A DNA stretch of 64,000 nt from CAYTGM01 sp964437365 (GTDB taxonomy: Bacteria; Sumerlaeota; Sumerlaeia; SLMS01): contig CAYTGM010000001.1 of NCBI GenBank assembly GCA_964437365.1, positions 310,001 through 374,000 on the forward strand, read 5' to 3'. Of this stretch, positions 15,572 to 24,889 are shown piece by piece. The position numbers were made by a program, and so were the translations under genes. Positions within the stretch are counted from its first letter, which is position 1. Each line of letters begins with the position of its first letter. Under the pieces are notes generated by a model that was not told where the DNA came from, made no database searches, and saw only the letters and a program-made list of their open reading frames with translations.

Positions 15572-17929
15572 TCACTTCCTAAGCAAATAGTCCATGGAAC
15601 GAGCCATCAAGTCGTTTCTTGCGTCTGAATCACGTATAGATTCAAAGGGGATAGTCAGAAAAATCGTCCGATAATCGCCGTCACCAGACACGCCTGCGAT
15701 ACGATCCGTTCCTTCATACATAAGCAACGGAGTTCCACCATTCGCTGCAAAGATGGCGTCTGGGGAATATACCGGGTACACGTTTTTTGCATCTCGGTCA
15801 TGGTACTCAAGCTGAGAGAGTCCCTTGAATATTCCTGTAGAAGGACTACTGAGGAAAGTATACTGGTCCGTTTCAACGGTGTCATGAACCTTTGCTTTCA
15901 AGATCTCTTCCAGAAACTTCTGGTTTTGATCCTGAAGGTCGGAGGCGAGGTAAGCCCCAGAAATGAAAAGCGAACCGCCCTGAGCCAGGTACATACGGAG
16001 CGTCTGACGTTCTTCAGCAGTCAGTGCAGAACCCTTACCTTCCTTACCAAGGATCCAGACCACACTGTCATAGCCTGAAAGCATGTCCTGTTCTTCCAGA
16101 AGTGCTTCATTGCTGATGGAATGGACGCGGTAGCCAAGTTCCTCCAATGCTTCTGCATGTTGAATTGTATAGTCATAGGTATTCATTCTGGAAATAATTC
16201 CACGCTCATTCCCATTCTCGTTCACGTTCAGTCCGCGATCAAAGCGGTCGTAACCAGAGACAATGAGTACGGCGGGGGCTTCTGCTTCGAGAGGGTCTAT
16301 CGCGACCAGTGTTTCTGATGGCCAGGATTCACCACCGGCATTGATTGAGGTTACTCTGGCATAGACAGGCGCCCCTGACTCGGGAACAGGAAGGACAAAC
16401 TCTCTTTCCTTCGTTTCTGTTCCGTTGTCAAAACCTTTACCATTTGAAGAGAGATAGACTTTGAACGAACTTGCAGGATCGCCAACAATATCATCTTTCA
16501 TGGCAGAAGCTGGCTGCCAGCTCAGGATAAAATTTCCATTCCGTTCGGTGACTTTCAAACCGAGAGGCTTGTCTGGAAGAGTTGTTGAGTTTTCGAACCC
16601 TTCTACCTCCTCCGCAAAGTATTTCACAATACCGTGATAAGTTGCCCTTGCAACAAGATCTCTAAAGACAGGGTCCAGGATATAGGCAGCATCCTCAGCA
16701 TTATCGTGGAAGCCGTACTCGTACAGGGCAGCGGGCATAACGGCATTATTGCGAGGGTTCGTTTCACCAAGCCACCTTCCAATGACACCAATGTCGCGCC
16801 ATTCCGGGTCATACTCTTTGTGGACATAATCAACGACAGTATTATGCACGATCAGGCCGAGTTCTTTTCCGCCTTCATAGCCTGTGAAATCCTTAATTGG
16901 CTGCCAGCCCTTTTCGTCAGGAGCATATATATACGAAGACATTCCCCTCGAAGTACCCCGGCCGCTTGCGTTTGTGTGCCAGCCTACGTAAATGCTTTTG
17001 CCTGCCTCCCAGGGCTCCATTTCCCACTCGGCAAGCATCGGCATGGCTGAAACTGTATTGAATCTTCGGTTATCCTCATGGGGATCATAGCCCATGAACT
17101 CTGTGTAATAGAGTCCGGATTCTTCCCACCGGGGCTTCCCACTTGTGGTGCCTCCGCGAACAGCATCACCCATTCCTCCACCAAACCTGATGGCATCAGC
17201 AGTGATCCACTGTTCCTCCTGAATGCTTGTGTTGTCGATCGTGACGGAACCACTTTCCGGGTTCGAGCCACTCTCAAAGTAATAGGAACCGAGATACTTC
17301 CAGGTTTTTCCGTCGTGGTTCTGGTTTTGTACCCAGTTTGTTGTCCCGCCGGAATGATTGACCTGGAATGTTGTTGCCGGGGCTGTATAGCCTGAACCAG
17401 ACGGTGCGTACCAGGCGTAAACGCCATAAAAGCCAGGTTCTGGTATGTCTGGTGTGTAGGTAATTGTTGCTGTTGCCTCACCGGTGACCGCTTGTGCCTT
17501 AAGGTGATCGAGGCCATAGGCGCCATCGTGAGCTTCTGATTCCCAGTCGCCACTGAGGGAGACGCCTTCATCACCCGGTTCCAGGATGACCATATTTGTG
17601 TTAAAGCAGCGTTCTCTCGTTGTATAGACGCGTGCTCCCGCATTCCACAGGTATTTGACAAGGTATTGGAGAACAGCTTCTGCATTACTGTGATCTTCAA
17701 TGATTCCGTGTGAGAGTCCACGCTGTGTTGTCCATCTGCTGCCAGTCCAGAACCAGCCGTGGCCTGGGTTGACAAACACGGAGGTTCCCGAAAGTGCTCC
17801 ATTGGGTTGTGCGGGGTTCTCCGGTATATATGTCTTCGTATCTATCTGGGGTGTTTCTTTTGATTCTTCCTGGGCGTAGGAAAATGCCGCGGTGGCCAAA
17901 ATCATCGCAGCGATGCCTGCTCTTCTCAT
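15572..17929 (-). CDS. Secreted N-acetylmuramoyl-L-alanine amidase with golvesin-like insert, FN3 and GATase-like domains
   Basis: A 785-residue protein starting at the ATG 17927-17929 (GGAG 6 bases before it) with signal peptide MRRAGIAAMILATAAFSYAQ. The Amidase_3 domain is split: the first zinc histidine is in VFVNPGHGW (about 50), and the rest, with YVGWHTNASG (about 313) and the glutamate in LYEYGFHDN (about 403), comes after a golvesin-like beta domain of about 150 residues (TATITYTPDIPEPGFYGVY, then TWKYLGSYYFESG). An FN3-like domain (about 453-545) and a class I glutamine-amidotransferase-like fold (about 553-780, starting PAVLIVSGYDRFD) complete it. Proteins of this layout are often labelled xanthan lyase. 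It should cut the stem peptide from peptidoglycan outside the inner membrane. An upstream extension in frame is a shadow of the lipoprotein gene. Confidence 0.85.
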   Translation of the reverse strand: MRRAGIAAMILATAAFSYAQEESKETPQIDTKTYIPENPAQPNGALSGTSVFVNPGHGWFWTGSRWTTQRGLSHGIIEDHSNAEAVLQYLVKYLWNAGARVYTTRERCFNTNMVILEPGDEGVSLSGDWESEAHDGAYGLDHLKAQAVTGEATATITYTPDIPEPGFYGVYAWYAPSGSGYTAPATTFQVNHSGGTTNWVQNQNHDGKTWKYLGSYYFESGSNPESGSVTIDNTSIQEEQWITADAIRFGGGMGDAVRGGTTSGKPRWEESGLYYTEFMGYDPHEDNRRFNTVSAMPMLAEWEMEPWEAGKSIYVGWHTNASGRGTSRGMSSYIYAPDEKGWQPIKDFTGYEGGKELGLIVHNTVVDYVHKEYDPEWRDIGVIGRWLGETNPRNNAVMPAALYEYGFHDNAEDAAYILDPVFRDLVARATYHGIVKYFAEEVEGFENSTTLPDKPLGLKVTERNGNFILSWQPASAMKDDIVGDPASSFKVYLSSNGKGFDNGTETKEREFVLPVPESGAPVYARVTSINAGGESWPSETLVAIDPLEAEAPAVLIVSGYDRFDRGLNVNENGNERGIISRMNTYDYTIQHAEALEELGYRVHSISNEALLEEQDMLSGYDSVVWILGKEGKGSALTAEERQTLRMYLAQGGSLFISGAYLASDLQDQNQKFLEEILKAKVHDTVETDQYTFLSSPSTGIFKGLSQLEYHDRDAKNVYPVYSPDAIFAANGGTPLLMYEGTDRIAGVSGDGDYRTIFLTIPFESIRDSDARNDLMARSMDYLLRK

Positions 17930-17975
17930 GGTTAACTCCAAATCTGTGAAGTAGATGTTTTGCAAAGTGTTCCTA

Positions 17976-18287
17976 TTAGCGGTAAACGAAGGAGACTTCC
18001 CCGTCGCGGTCGTAGCTGACTGTTGTATGTATGCCTGCTCGTTCTCCTTCGATCTGATAGACACAAAGAAGATCGCCGCCTTTTGTTCTTCCGATGTAAG
18101 TTGGTTCCCCCAGTTTCTCTTCCACTGCCAGACGAGACGTGCCGATTTCAGGCTTATAGTCGCGGAGCGTCTTGCCTTCCGCCCCGCCTGTGGCGTCGGG
18201 CGACTTACCACCGCAAGAGGCGAGTAATGTGATACAGGTTACGAGACCAAGAGATTTCCAGAGTCTTGATTTACTTAAAGCGCGCAT
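17976..18287 (-). CDS. Small lipoprotein, BamE/SmpA-like fold possible
   Basis: A 103-residue protein with a type II signal peptide and lipobox LLASC (cysteine about residue 25). The mature part has IGTSRLAVEEKLGEPTYIGR, the strand-helix opening typical of SmpA/OmlA/BamE-like modules, followed by strands ending VSYDRDGEVSFVYR. True BamE works in outer-membrane protein assembly, but many lipoproteins share this fold. It lies 46 bases upstream of the amidase gene on the same strand and probably shares its mRNA, so it could assist the amidase at the envelope. GGAG precedes the ATG at 18287 by about ten bases. Confidence 0.75.
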   Translation of the reverse strand: MRALSKSRLWKSLGLVTCITLLASCGGKSPDATGGAEGKTLRDYKPEIGTSRLAVEEKLGEPTYIGRTKGGDLLCVYQIEGERAGIHTTVSYDRDGEVSFVYR

Positions 18288-18397
18288 TATTTTCTTCTCC
18301 GAAAATTAAATCGTTCCGTTTGAATCCACACCTATTGCTAACAGATAACACGGGGAGTGAAAGCAGAATTTCAAGAATCAGAGTTTAAAGCTGTTTT

Positions 18398-19555
18398 CTA
18401 CGATCTACCCACCGGCTTAATGGATCCATCCATGACAAGAAACCTCCCGCCGATAGGAAGCTCCTGCTCGACCTGGTGCGCATCAGTTGCCGTTAAGAGA
18501 GCCTGAGTGTTGTCTCGAGAAAGGATTTTCATAAAGTGTTGTGTACGACGTTGATCCAGTTCACCGAGAACATCATCAAGCAGAAGAATGGGAGAGGCAT
18601 GGCACACTTCTTTGAGGAGATCGAGCTCGGCCAGTCGAAGTCCGAGAACGATGGTTCTTGCCTGCCCCTGACTCGAAAACTGCCTGGCGTCGGTCTTATT
18701 CAAAATCAGCTTCATATCCATTCTTTGAGGGCCGGATTCTGTATATCCACGGTCCAGATCAGATCGACGTTGATTCGTCCAGTAGTTCTTCATCCATTTA
18801 CTGACAGTCTCTTTCTTTCGCTCATCCAGCCATTCAGGATTGAAGCCAGAGGCTTTGGAGAAACCCGCTTCGTGAGAAATGATAAACTCGTCCCGTCCTC
18901 CGGCGAGAATCATCACATGCTTTGAGGCTTTCTCAGAGAATCTCTTGATGAGGTGCGTCCTGGCTATCATTAGTTCTGAGCCATAGCTGGCCATCTGTTC
19001 CTCAAAAGCCTGAAACTCGGGAGAGGACGAACGGACTCTTTCTTTAATCAATCGGTTCCGATGCTTGAGGCTTCTCTCAAAGTTCTGCATCGTATTAAGA
19101 TAGTGGCGAGAGCTGCGAACAAGAAGCGAAGAGACAAGAGAGCGTCGGGAAGGAGGTCCTCCCTGGACCAGCTCCAGGTCTGAAGGAACAAAGGTGACTA
19201 CATTAATTTCCCCCCAGAGTTCGCCAAGCCGACTGATCGGTTTGTTGTCTATATAGACAGACTTTGATTTCGTGGTGATGGCGACGCGAATTTTCCTTCG
19301 TGTGTCGGATTTAAGAAATCTTGTTTCGACTGCTGCAAAGGGTTCGTGTTCCGTTGATTTCATCCCCCTGCGTATCAGGTCCCGGTCCCTGGAAGTTCGA
19401 AAACTTCGCCCTGTCGCCAGAATGGAAACCCCTTCGAGGATTGTCGTTTTGCCCTGAGCGTTTTCGCCTGTGATCAGATTAATGTTTGGAGAAAGAGAGA
19501 GATGGCTCTCTTCAATTTTCCTCAGGTTCTGAATCGTTAACGTCTCCAGAAGCAT
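18398..19555 (-). CDS. recF: DNA replication/repair protein RecF
   Basis: A 385-residue SMC-like ATPase that loads RecA with RecOR at single-strand gaps. Walker A is GENAQGKTTILEG (about 30-42), followed by the family stretch GRSFRTSRDRDLIRRG; the ABC-type signature and Walker B lie at the end (FSSQGQARTIVLGLRLAE, then PILLLDDVLGELDQRR). The length fits RecF. Its ATG overlaps the stop of the UbiA-family gene (TGATG), implying translational coupling. recF more often sits with dnaA, dnaN and gyrB, none of which are here. Confidence 0.95.
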   Translation of the reverse strand: MLLETLTIQNLRKIEESHLSLSPNINLITGENAQGKTTILEGVSILATGRSFRTSRDRDLIRRGMKSTEHEPFAAVETRFLKSDTRRKIRVAITTKSKSVYIDNKPISRLGELWGEINVVTFVPSDLELVQGGPPSRRSLVSSLLVRSSRHYLNTMQNFERSLKHRNRLIKERVRSSSPEFQAFEEQMASYGSELMIARTHLIKRFSEKASKHVMILAGGRDEFIISHEAGFSKASGFNPEWLDERKKETVSKWMKNYWTNQRRSDLDRGYTESGPQRMDMKLILNKTDARQFSSQGQARTIVLGLRLAELDLLKEVCHASPILLLDDVLGELDQRRTQHFMKILSRDNTQALLTATDAHQVEQELPIGGRFLVMDGSIKPVGRS

Positions 19556-20406
19556 CAGCTGATCATATACTCAACAATGACAGAGAGAAGAAAGGTCATT
19601 GAGATGATACCGTTCGCAGAAAAGAAAGCGGCGTTAATTCTGCTGAGATCTTTTGAAGTTAAGAGAGTATGTTGGTATAACAGAAGCGCTCCGATGAGCA
19701 GAATGCCCATGAAAGAGATCAGTCCAAGACCAGCCCAAAGCCAGAAGAAAAAGAAAAAAAGTAACGCAATACCGTGCAGTTTTCTGGCCAGCCCAAGGGC
19801 GCGTTCTACACCCAGTTTCTTTGGCAATGAATGGAGCTCCGTCGAATCTTTGTCCACCTTGTAATCCTGGCAGGAGTAAAGCATGTCAAACCCTGCAACC
19901 CAGAAAAGAACAGCCACCGAAAGGAGTACTGGTGTGAGCGCAATCGATTCTGTTACGGCGATCCAGGCACCGATTGGAGTCAGTGATAAGGCAAAGCCTA
20001 GAAAAAAGTGTGTATAGTCAGTTAGCCGTTTCGTCAGGCTATAGGCAAGTAGCACGGCCAGTGTTGGTGGGGACAGGTAGAAGCAGGTCTTGTTCAACAT
20101 CAGTGCGGCGAAGAAAAATATGAGAGATGAAATGAGGGTCGCCATCATCATCTCGTGCCCCTTCAGTTCGCCAGTAACGAGAGCCCTGTTCTTTGTTCTC
20201 GGATTTTCCCGGTCGAATTTTAAATCGGCCACACGATTAAAGCTCATCGCGGCAGTCCGTGCGGACACACACGCAACGATGATCCAGAACAGAGTCATGA
20301 ATCCAGGCCAGCCACCTGCAGCGATAATCATCGCAACCAGACCAAAGGGAAGCGCGAATACGGAGTGACTGAATTTGATCTCCTGGAGGAACTTTTTCAA
20401 TTTCAC
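19555..20406 (-). CDS. UbiA-family prenyltransferase, MqnP/4-hydroxybenzoate type
   Basis: A membrane prenyltransferase with about eight to nine helices. Both Asp-rich magnesium and diphosphate motifs are present: NRVADLKFDRENPRTKNRAL and DMLYSCQDYKVDKD. The ARTAAMSFNRVAD context is typical of the group annotated as MqnP in the futalosine pathway for menaquinone, and of UbiA. MqnP attaches the polyprenyl tail to the naphthoate ring. I favour the GTG at 20406, giving 283 residues and a start (VKLKKFLQEIKFSHSVFALP) that matches the family; a TTG at 20475 would add 23 residues. Neither has a good ribosome site. It is coupled to recF downstream and divergent from the gene at 20499. Confidence 0.85.
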   Translation of the reverse strand: MKLKKFLQEIKFSHSVFALPFGLVAMIIAAGGWPGFMTLFWIIVACVSARTAAMSFNRVADLKFDRENPRTKNRALVTGELKGHEMMMATLISSLIFFFAALMLNKTCFYLSPPTLAVLLAYSLTKRLTDYTHFFLGFALSLTPIGAWIAVTESIALTPVLLSVAVLFWVAGFDMLYSCQDYKVDKDSTELHSLPKKLGVERALGLARKLHGIALLFFFFFWLWAGLGLISFMGILLIGALLLYQHTLLTSKDLSRINAAFFSANGIISMTFLLSVIVEYMIS

Positions 20407-20498
20407 GATTGTTGCGTTAACCCGGGAAGAAGTAGTTTGGGGAAGAAGGAAGACCGACTTTATCCCCGACGTCAAGAGTCAGCATGTAAGAGACCACT

Positions 20499-21164
20499 AT
20501 GTCAAAGCAGCAATTGATGATCAATGGCGAGGTTTGCTGGGAACTGGAGCATTATGTCCCCATGTTCTGGCCACTACTTTTTATGGACAAGCAGATCACA
20601 GAATCCAGACGGCTGCACTCAACGCTCTTTCAGGCTGCATCATGCTTTTCAGAAATCAGGAAGCGGCACAAAGAAGGTGAGTTTCTCGGTTCTCTCTTCG
20701 ATTGCTTCGGTGATCTGGAGCCCGATAGGTTTTCTCATCAGCTGAAAGAACCGCCGGATACTGTCCTCACCTGGGATCTGACCGAAGTTGAGCAGCAACG
20801 ACCTTATTTATACGAAGATGCGATGGAAAAACTGAAAATTTTTCGCGACGCTGCTGAACCAGGGTCAGAGAAAGAGCTCCTGAGAAACTTGAATGAATCA
20901 GCTTTGAGCCCTATCGAGTTTACCGGTAATACACGCTTGGACTCACTCGCGCTGATACAGGGAGCAGGGGAACTGAGAACACCTCAGCAGGAAAGAGGGA
21001 GAACTCTTATTACGGCATTGTTCGGCAATCCGGTTTCAATCCCCGCGCGGGCTCTAAGTTCCAAGTGGGTTGAGAAGGCGGATCGACTCAACATCGCAGA
21101 GTACAAAGAAAAACGATCGATCGTTTCCTATTTAATCAAAAGGATCACTGAGCACTACAAGTAG
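20499..21164 (+). CDS. Protein of unknown function
   Basis: A 221-residue soluble protein that I do not recognise. It has no signal peptide or membrane helix. The N-terminus is aromatic-rich (CWELEHYVPMFWPLLFMD), the middle is acidic with several Pro, and the C-terminus is basic and helical (EYKEKRSIVSYLIKRITEHYK). The real-gene call rests on its length and on tight packing: the GT4 gene begins 7 bases after its stop and the TPR gene overlaps that one. This suggests a three-gene unit, so a role alongside the glycosyltransferase is possible but unproven. Its ATG at 20499 is preceded by a weak AAGAG. Confidence 0.65.
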   Translation: MSKQQLMINGEVCWELEHYVPMFWPLLFMDKQITESRRLHSTLFQAASCFSEIRKRHKEGEFLGSLFDCFGDLEPDRFSHQLKEPPDTVLTWDLTEVEQQRPYLYEDAMEKLKIFRDAAEPGSEKELLRNLNESALSPIEFTGNTRLDSLALIQGAGELRTPQQERGRTLITALFGNPVSIPARALSSKWVEKADRLNIAEYKEKRSIVSYLIKRITEHYK

Positions 21165-21171
21165 CCCGGAA

Positions 21172-22398
21172 ATGTCTAGATTGAAACAAATACAACATAA
21201 GAAGACAAAGCTCAAAGTTATTCATGTGATAACAGGTCTGACTTATGGCGGAGCGCAGAAAATGCTCCTGGATCTTGTCAATGTTTCACCTGACTGGGTT
21301 GAGCTTGAATTCCTGACTCTTTACCCCGGTGATCTCGCCGATGAGTTCAGAAATGCCGGTGTTTCCGTTCAACAGCTGGACCTGAGAGGCGTGAAGAGCC
21401 TTCTATCTATACCAAAATGGGTAAAGTATTTCCGTCAAACAAAGCCAGACATTGTTCATACGCATCTTGGTAAGGCAGATTTTTGTGGCCGTATTGCCGC
21501 GAAGATCGCCGGTGTACCCATTATTGTTACAACGAGTCATAATACGGAGATATGGAAAGAGAACGCCTTTCTCAATTGGATAGACAATCAGTCCCTAAGA
21601 ATGGCTGACGGAATTCTGTCTATCTCGAGGGGCGTTAAAAAATACCTCGTTCATAAAGGCGTTCCTGCGAATAAAATCAGAGTTTGTTATGTCCGTGTTG
21701 AACTTAAGGACACCTTCAGGGATGTTGCGCTTCCTGAAAGTCGAATCAAGGAATACCGGCAGGAGTTTGAGCTGCCTGAGGAAACCCTTGTGACCTTGAT
21801 GGTAGGACGGCTCTCGCCACAGAAAGGGGTGGATATTGCGCTCAACGCTTTTTCAAATCTACCTGATCAAATCAAAGGAAGAACCCCTTACCTTCTGATA
21901 GCTGGAGAGGGCCCGGAAGGGAGGACCTATAGACAGATGGCAGAAGAATTCGGTGTTGCTTCCCGAGTCCGATTTCTTGGCATAAGAAGTGATGTAAAGG
22001 ATCTTCTTAAATTGTCGGACTGCTTCCTGATGCCCTCCCGCTGGGAGGGTTTGGGTCTGGCGCTTCTTGAAGCGTTTGCGGCGGGAAAGCCTGCCGTAGC
22101 AAGCTCTGTCCCGGGCATGGATGAGTTGATCAGATCATGTGCTGGGGCCCTGGTTGTTGAACCTGAAGATCCTGAGAAACTTTCATTTGAATGGAAAAGA
22201 TTGCTCGATAACCCTGAACTTAGAAAGAAGTTGGGAGAGAGGGCCCGCCTGCAAGCGCTCAATAAATGGGACATACGCCTGTTGCGTGATGGGTACCTCA
22301 AGTATTATGCAGAGATTGCGGGAAATAAAGAGAACCTGAAAGATGCTCGTTTTCCCGCTGAATTTAAGGAGCTGTTGAAAGAATTTGAGCCAATCTGA
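21172..22398 (+). CDS. Glycosyltransferase family 4 protein
   Basis: A 408-residue GT-B enzyme. The N-terminal acceptor domain begins LKVIHVITGLTYGGAQKMLL, the usual GT4 opening, and continues through PDIVHTHLGKADFCGRIAA. The donor domain starts near TLMVGRLSPQKGVDIALNAF, and the retaining E-x7-E motif is in PSRWEGLGLALLEAFAAGKP. Such enzymes move sugars from nucleotide-sugar donors to lipid or polysaccharide acceptors at the cytoplasmic face of the membrane. Sugar and acceptor cannot be inferred. It is the second gene of a probable unit with the unknown protein and the TPR protein, whose TTG start overlaps its last 14 bases. No polysaccharide-export genes are nearby. Confidence 0.9.
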   Translation: MSRLKQIQHKKTKLKVIHVITGLTYGGAQKMLLDLVNVSPDWVELEFLTLYPGDLADEFRNAGVSVQQLDLRGVKSLLSIPKWVKYFRQTKPDIVHTHLGKADFCGRIAAKIAGVPIIVTTSHNTEIWKENAFLNWIDNQSLRMADGILSISRGVKKYLVHKGVPANKIRVCYVRVELKDTFRDVALPESRIKEYRQEFELPEETLVTLMVGRLSPQKGVDIALNAFSNLPDQIKGRTPYLLIAGEGPEGRTYRQMAEEFGVASRVRFLGIRSDVKDLLKLSDCFLMPSRWEGLGLALLEAFAAGKPAVASSVPGMDELIRSCAGALVVEPEDPEKLSFEWKRLLDNPELRKKLGERARLQALNKWDIRLLRDGYLKYYAEIAGNKENLKDARFPAEFKELLKEFEPI

Positions 22399-23989
22399 AG
22401 TTAGAACTGATCAACCTGCTGGTACCAATGAATCGACTTCCGTTTATGCTGCCGCTGAGGCTGCGCTAAAGGCAGGCCGGACAGAGCTTGTTTCGGTCCG
22501 CGAGAAACTAGAGGAAGAGATTCGTCACAATCCAGATAATTACAAGGCTCTGGATTTTGAGGTTCAGGTTCTTGTACGCCTGGATGAAGAGAAACTTGCC
22601 CAAAAGCTTCTTGAAGAGTATATACGTTACTTCCCTGAAAATGGAGAGGCCTCTTCGCGCCTTGCATGGCTTTTCTGGCAGGAGGGAAAGTCGGAAGAGG
22701 CGATTGCAGAGGTGCGAGCTACGCTGTCACGCCAGGAAGACTGTGACAGTGCCCGTCGCTGGTTGGTAGAATGGGCTTACGAAAGAAAAGACTACCACCT
22801 TTCCCATCGTGAATCCAAGGTCGGTCTCAAATATCATCCTGACAGCGAACACTACCTCTACTACCGAGCACTCTCCGCCTCGCATCTGGGTGACGAGAGC
22901 GTTGCACGGTACGCTTTTCAGGAGCTCCTCGAAAAGGTTGAGGAGCCAGAAGAGGCGATAAGGGCATACTCGGAGTTCCTTCTTGATTTGAATCACTCCG
23001 GGGAGGCTTATCAACTTCTGTATCCCTATATACAAGAGAAAGAAGCCTCGCCCGCTTTGCGCCTTCGAGCGATAGATGCTGCGTTTCGCGCTCGAAATCA
23101 TAAGGAAGCTTTGTTGGCCGCGGCTGATCTGCTCCTTTCAGAAGAGGCTGACAATGAAGAAACTCAGAATGAGTTATTTAATCTCTGTCAGGATAACATG
23201 GGATTAGCTGGTTTTGAATCCTGGGCCTTCGAGAAACTGGAAAAACTGAAAGCAAGGGACTGCTTCGCACTCACCCTTCTTGAACGTTGCGGGATGAGAG
23301 GGAACCGAGGTAATGTTCTGCGGGTATATAAATTAATTTCAGCTTATCCACTCCACTATCCAAAGTCGATGGCTCGGTTTCTTTCAACCTACTATGATCA
23401 GCCTTTAGTACCCGGTACTATATCCCGCTGGGTAGAAGGTCACCATGATGATATTCAAAGCAATATCACGCTTTGGGGGGGAGTAGGAGCCTGGTATATT
23501 AGTCGACAGAAGTGGGAGTCTGCAATCCATCATTTATCTGTCTATCCGGAAAAGAAAAATGTAAAACCCTGGATGATCTTCCTTCTTTGTCAGGCTTACG
23601 AAGCAAAGGGGATGATTACAGAAGCGAATCACCATTATCGTGTAGCACTTTCTTATCCTTCCGATCACAGTGAACTGATGATTCGCGCACAACTTGCCTT
23701 TAACATGGCGATGGATGGCCTGGCCTCTGCCGGAAAGGTCATCCTCAGCGATATACCCGATAAGAAAGAAAACTTGTGGCGTCCCGTAGACTTGCTGCGC
23801 GTTGTGGCCGTTCAATCCCTGGCAGAAGCAGAACTCTATCAGTCTATCGATCAGCTTCGACATGTCTTTGAGACCGCAATGGAACAAATGCACGGTCTTA
23901 AGAAGGAACATTCCGCTAAAGAAGGATCAGAAATTATTCGTGGTTTTCGTAAGAGAATGATGGAGATTCTTAGCTTAAAGCAGAGCTAG
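22385..23989 (+). CDS. Tetratricopeptide-repeat protein
   Basis: A 534-residue, wholly helical protein of TPR-like repeats (NPDNYKALDFEVQVLVRLDE, then FPENGEASSRLAWLFWQEGK and several weaker ones to about residue 480). It has no signal peptide or membrane helix, so it is probably a cytoplasmic scaffold. The TTG at 22385 overlaps the end of the GT4 gene in another frame, and translation is probably coupled. A link to glycan synthesis is suggested only by this coupling. After it come 182 bases with no clear feature before the next gene. Confidence 0.75.
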   Translation: MSQSEVRTDQPAGTNESTSVYAAAEAALKAGRTELVSVREKLEEEIRHNPDNYKALDFEVQVLVRLDEEKLAQKLLEEYIRYFPENGEASSRLAWLFWQEGKSEEAIAEVRATLSRQEDCDSARRWLVEWAYERKDYHLSHRESKVGLKYHPDSEHYLYYRALSASHLGDESVARYAFQELLEKVEEPEEAIRAYSEFLLDLNHSGEAYQLLYPYIQEKEASPALRLRAIDAAFRARNHKEALLAAADLLLSEEADNEETQNELFNLCQDNMGLAGFESWAFEKLEKLKARDCFALTLLERCGMRGNRGNVLRVYKLISAYPLHYPKSMARFLSTYYDQPLVPGTISRWVEGHHDDIQSNITLWGGVGAWYISRQKWESAIHHLSVYPEKKNVKPWMIFLLCQAYEAKGMITEANHHYRVALSYPSDHSELMIRAQLAFNMAMDGLASAGKVILSDIPDKKENLWRPVDLLRVVAVQSLAEAELYQSIDQLRHVFETAMEQMHGLKKEHSAKEGSEIIRGFRKRMMEILSLKQS

Positions 23990-24171
23990 AGTGTCTGACA
24001 GAATTTCTGTCCGATATTAAGCTGGCTACGAGTACTCCCTTCAGCATCCTGAAAGCCTCGAAATAGCACCACTATTCCTATGTTTTCAGAATACTGAATG
24101 GTCCACTCTCGCTCACCTTCTATTCGGACATTAATTTTGACAACCACTCTAACAGGAAAGAGCGATCCATC

Positions 24172-24759
24172 ATGAGTTCTTTCTCACAATTGCTCAAAGA
24201 AGTCAGAGGGTGCCAGTATTGCAAGGATACTCTACCTCTCGGACCACGGCCCGTACTCAGGGCTTCGGTCGATTCACGAGTTCTCATCGTTGGACAAGCT
24301 CCCGGTACGCGTGTTCACAAAACAGGGATCCCCTGGAATGACCCTTCCGGTGATCGACTTCGCCAATGGCTCGATATTGACAAGGAACTGTTTTACGATG
24401 AGTCGCAAATCGCGATCATTCCCATGGGGCTCTGTTACCCTGGTAAGGGTAAAGGAGGAGACTTGCCTCCCAGGAAAGAGTGTGCCGAACTGTGGTTTGA
24501 AAAGCTCCTCCAGCATCTGGTAAATATCAACCTGACCATCCTGATTGGGATATACGCACAGAAGTATTATTTGAAGAGAAACTTCAAGGGAACCGTTTCC
24601 AAGACAGTAGAAGCTAGGGGAGAGTATCTGCCTGAGTACTTTCCGCTCCCTCACCCATCCCCCCGAAATCTAATGTGGTTTCGGAAACACCCGTGGTTTG
24701 AAAAAGACGCCATTCCAGAGCTTCGCCGTACTTTCCGGAAAGCACTACAGGAAAAGTAG
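24172..24759 (+). CDS. Uracil-DNA glycosylase family protein (iron-sulfur type possible)
   Basis: A 195-residue member of the uracil-DNA glycosylase superfamily, which removes uracil from DNA to start base-excision repair. Motif A is VLIVGQAPGTRVHKTGIPWN and the second active-site motif is PLPHPSPRN. Four cysteines are spaced as in the iron-sulfur family 4 enzymes: C-x2-C near residues 15-18 (CQYC) and C-x15-C (in MGLCYPG and KECAEL). That spacing makes a 4Fe-4S cluster plausible, although the overall sequence is closer to a less studied branch. It stands alone, with 182 bases before it and 130 after. Confidence 0.8.
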   Translation: MSSFSQLLKEVRGCQYCKDTLPLGPRPVLRASVDSRVLIVGQAPGTRVHKTGIPWNDPSGDRLRQWLDIDKELFYDESQIAIIPMGLCYPGKGKGGDLPPRKECAELWFEKLLQHLVNINLTILIGIYAQKYYLKRNFKGTVSKTVEARGEYLPEYFPLPHPSPRNLMWFRKHPWFEKDAIPELRRTFRKALQEK

Positions 24760-24889
24760 GTCCTGAACTGTTACAAACAAGTTCTTGTTGTGCCGTCGAA
24801 GAATCTTCTTCAACTATCCTGTTACCACTTCCTGAAAATCAAAATAGCTTTTGTTTTTCACTATAATTTTTTTGAGGGACTCTCGCGCC

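Noticed and set aside
16984..17802. Open frame of 272 codons overlapping the amidase gene in another frame
   Set aside because: Composition is typical of an out-of-frame shadow, and the amidase frame carries all catalytic motifs.
17930..18211. 94-codon upstream extension of the amidase frame
   Set aside because: It overlaps the lipoprotein gene in another frame, and the start at 17929 has both a ribosome site and a signal peptide.
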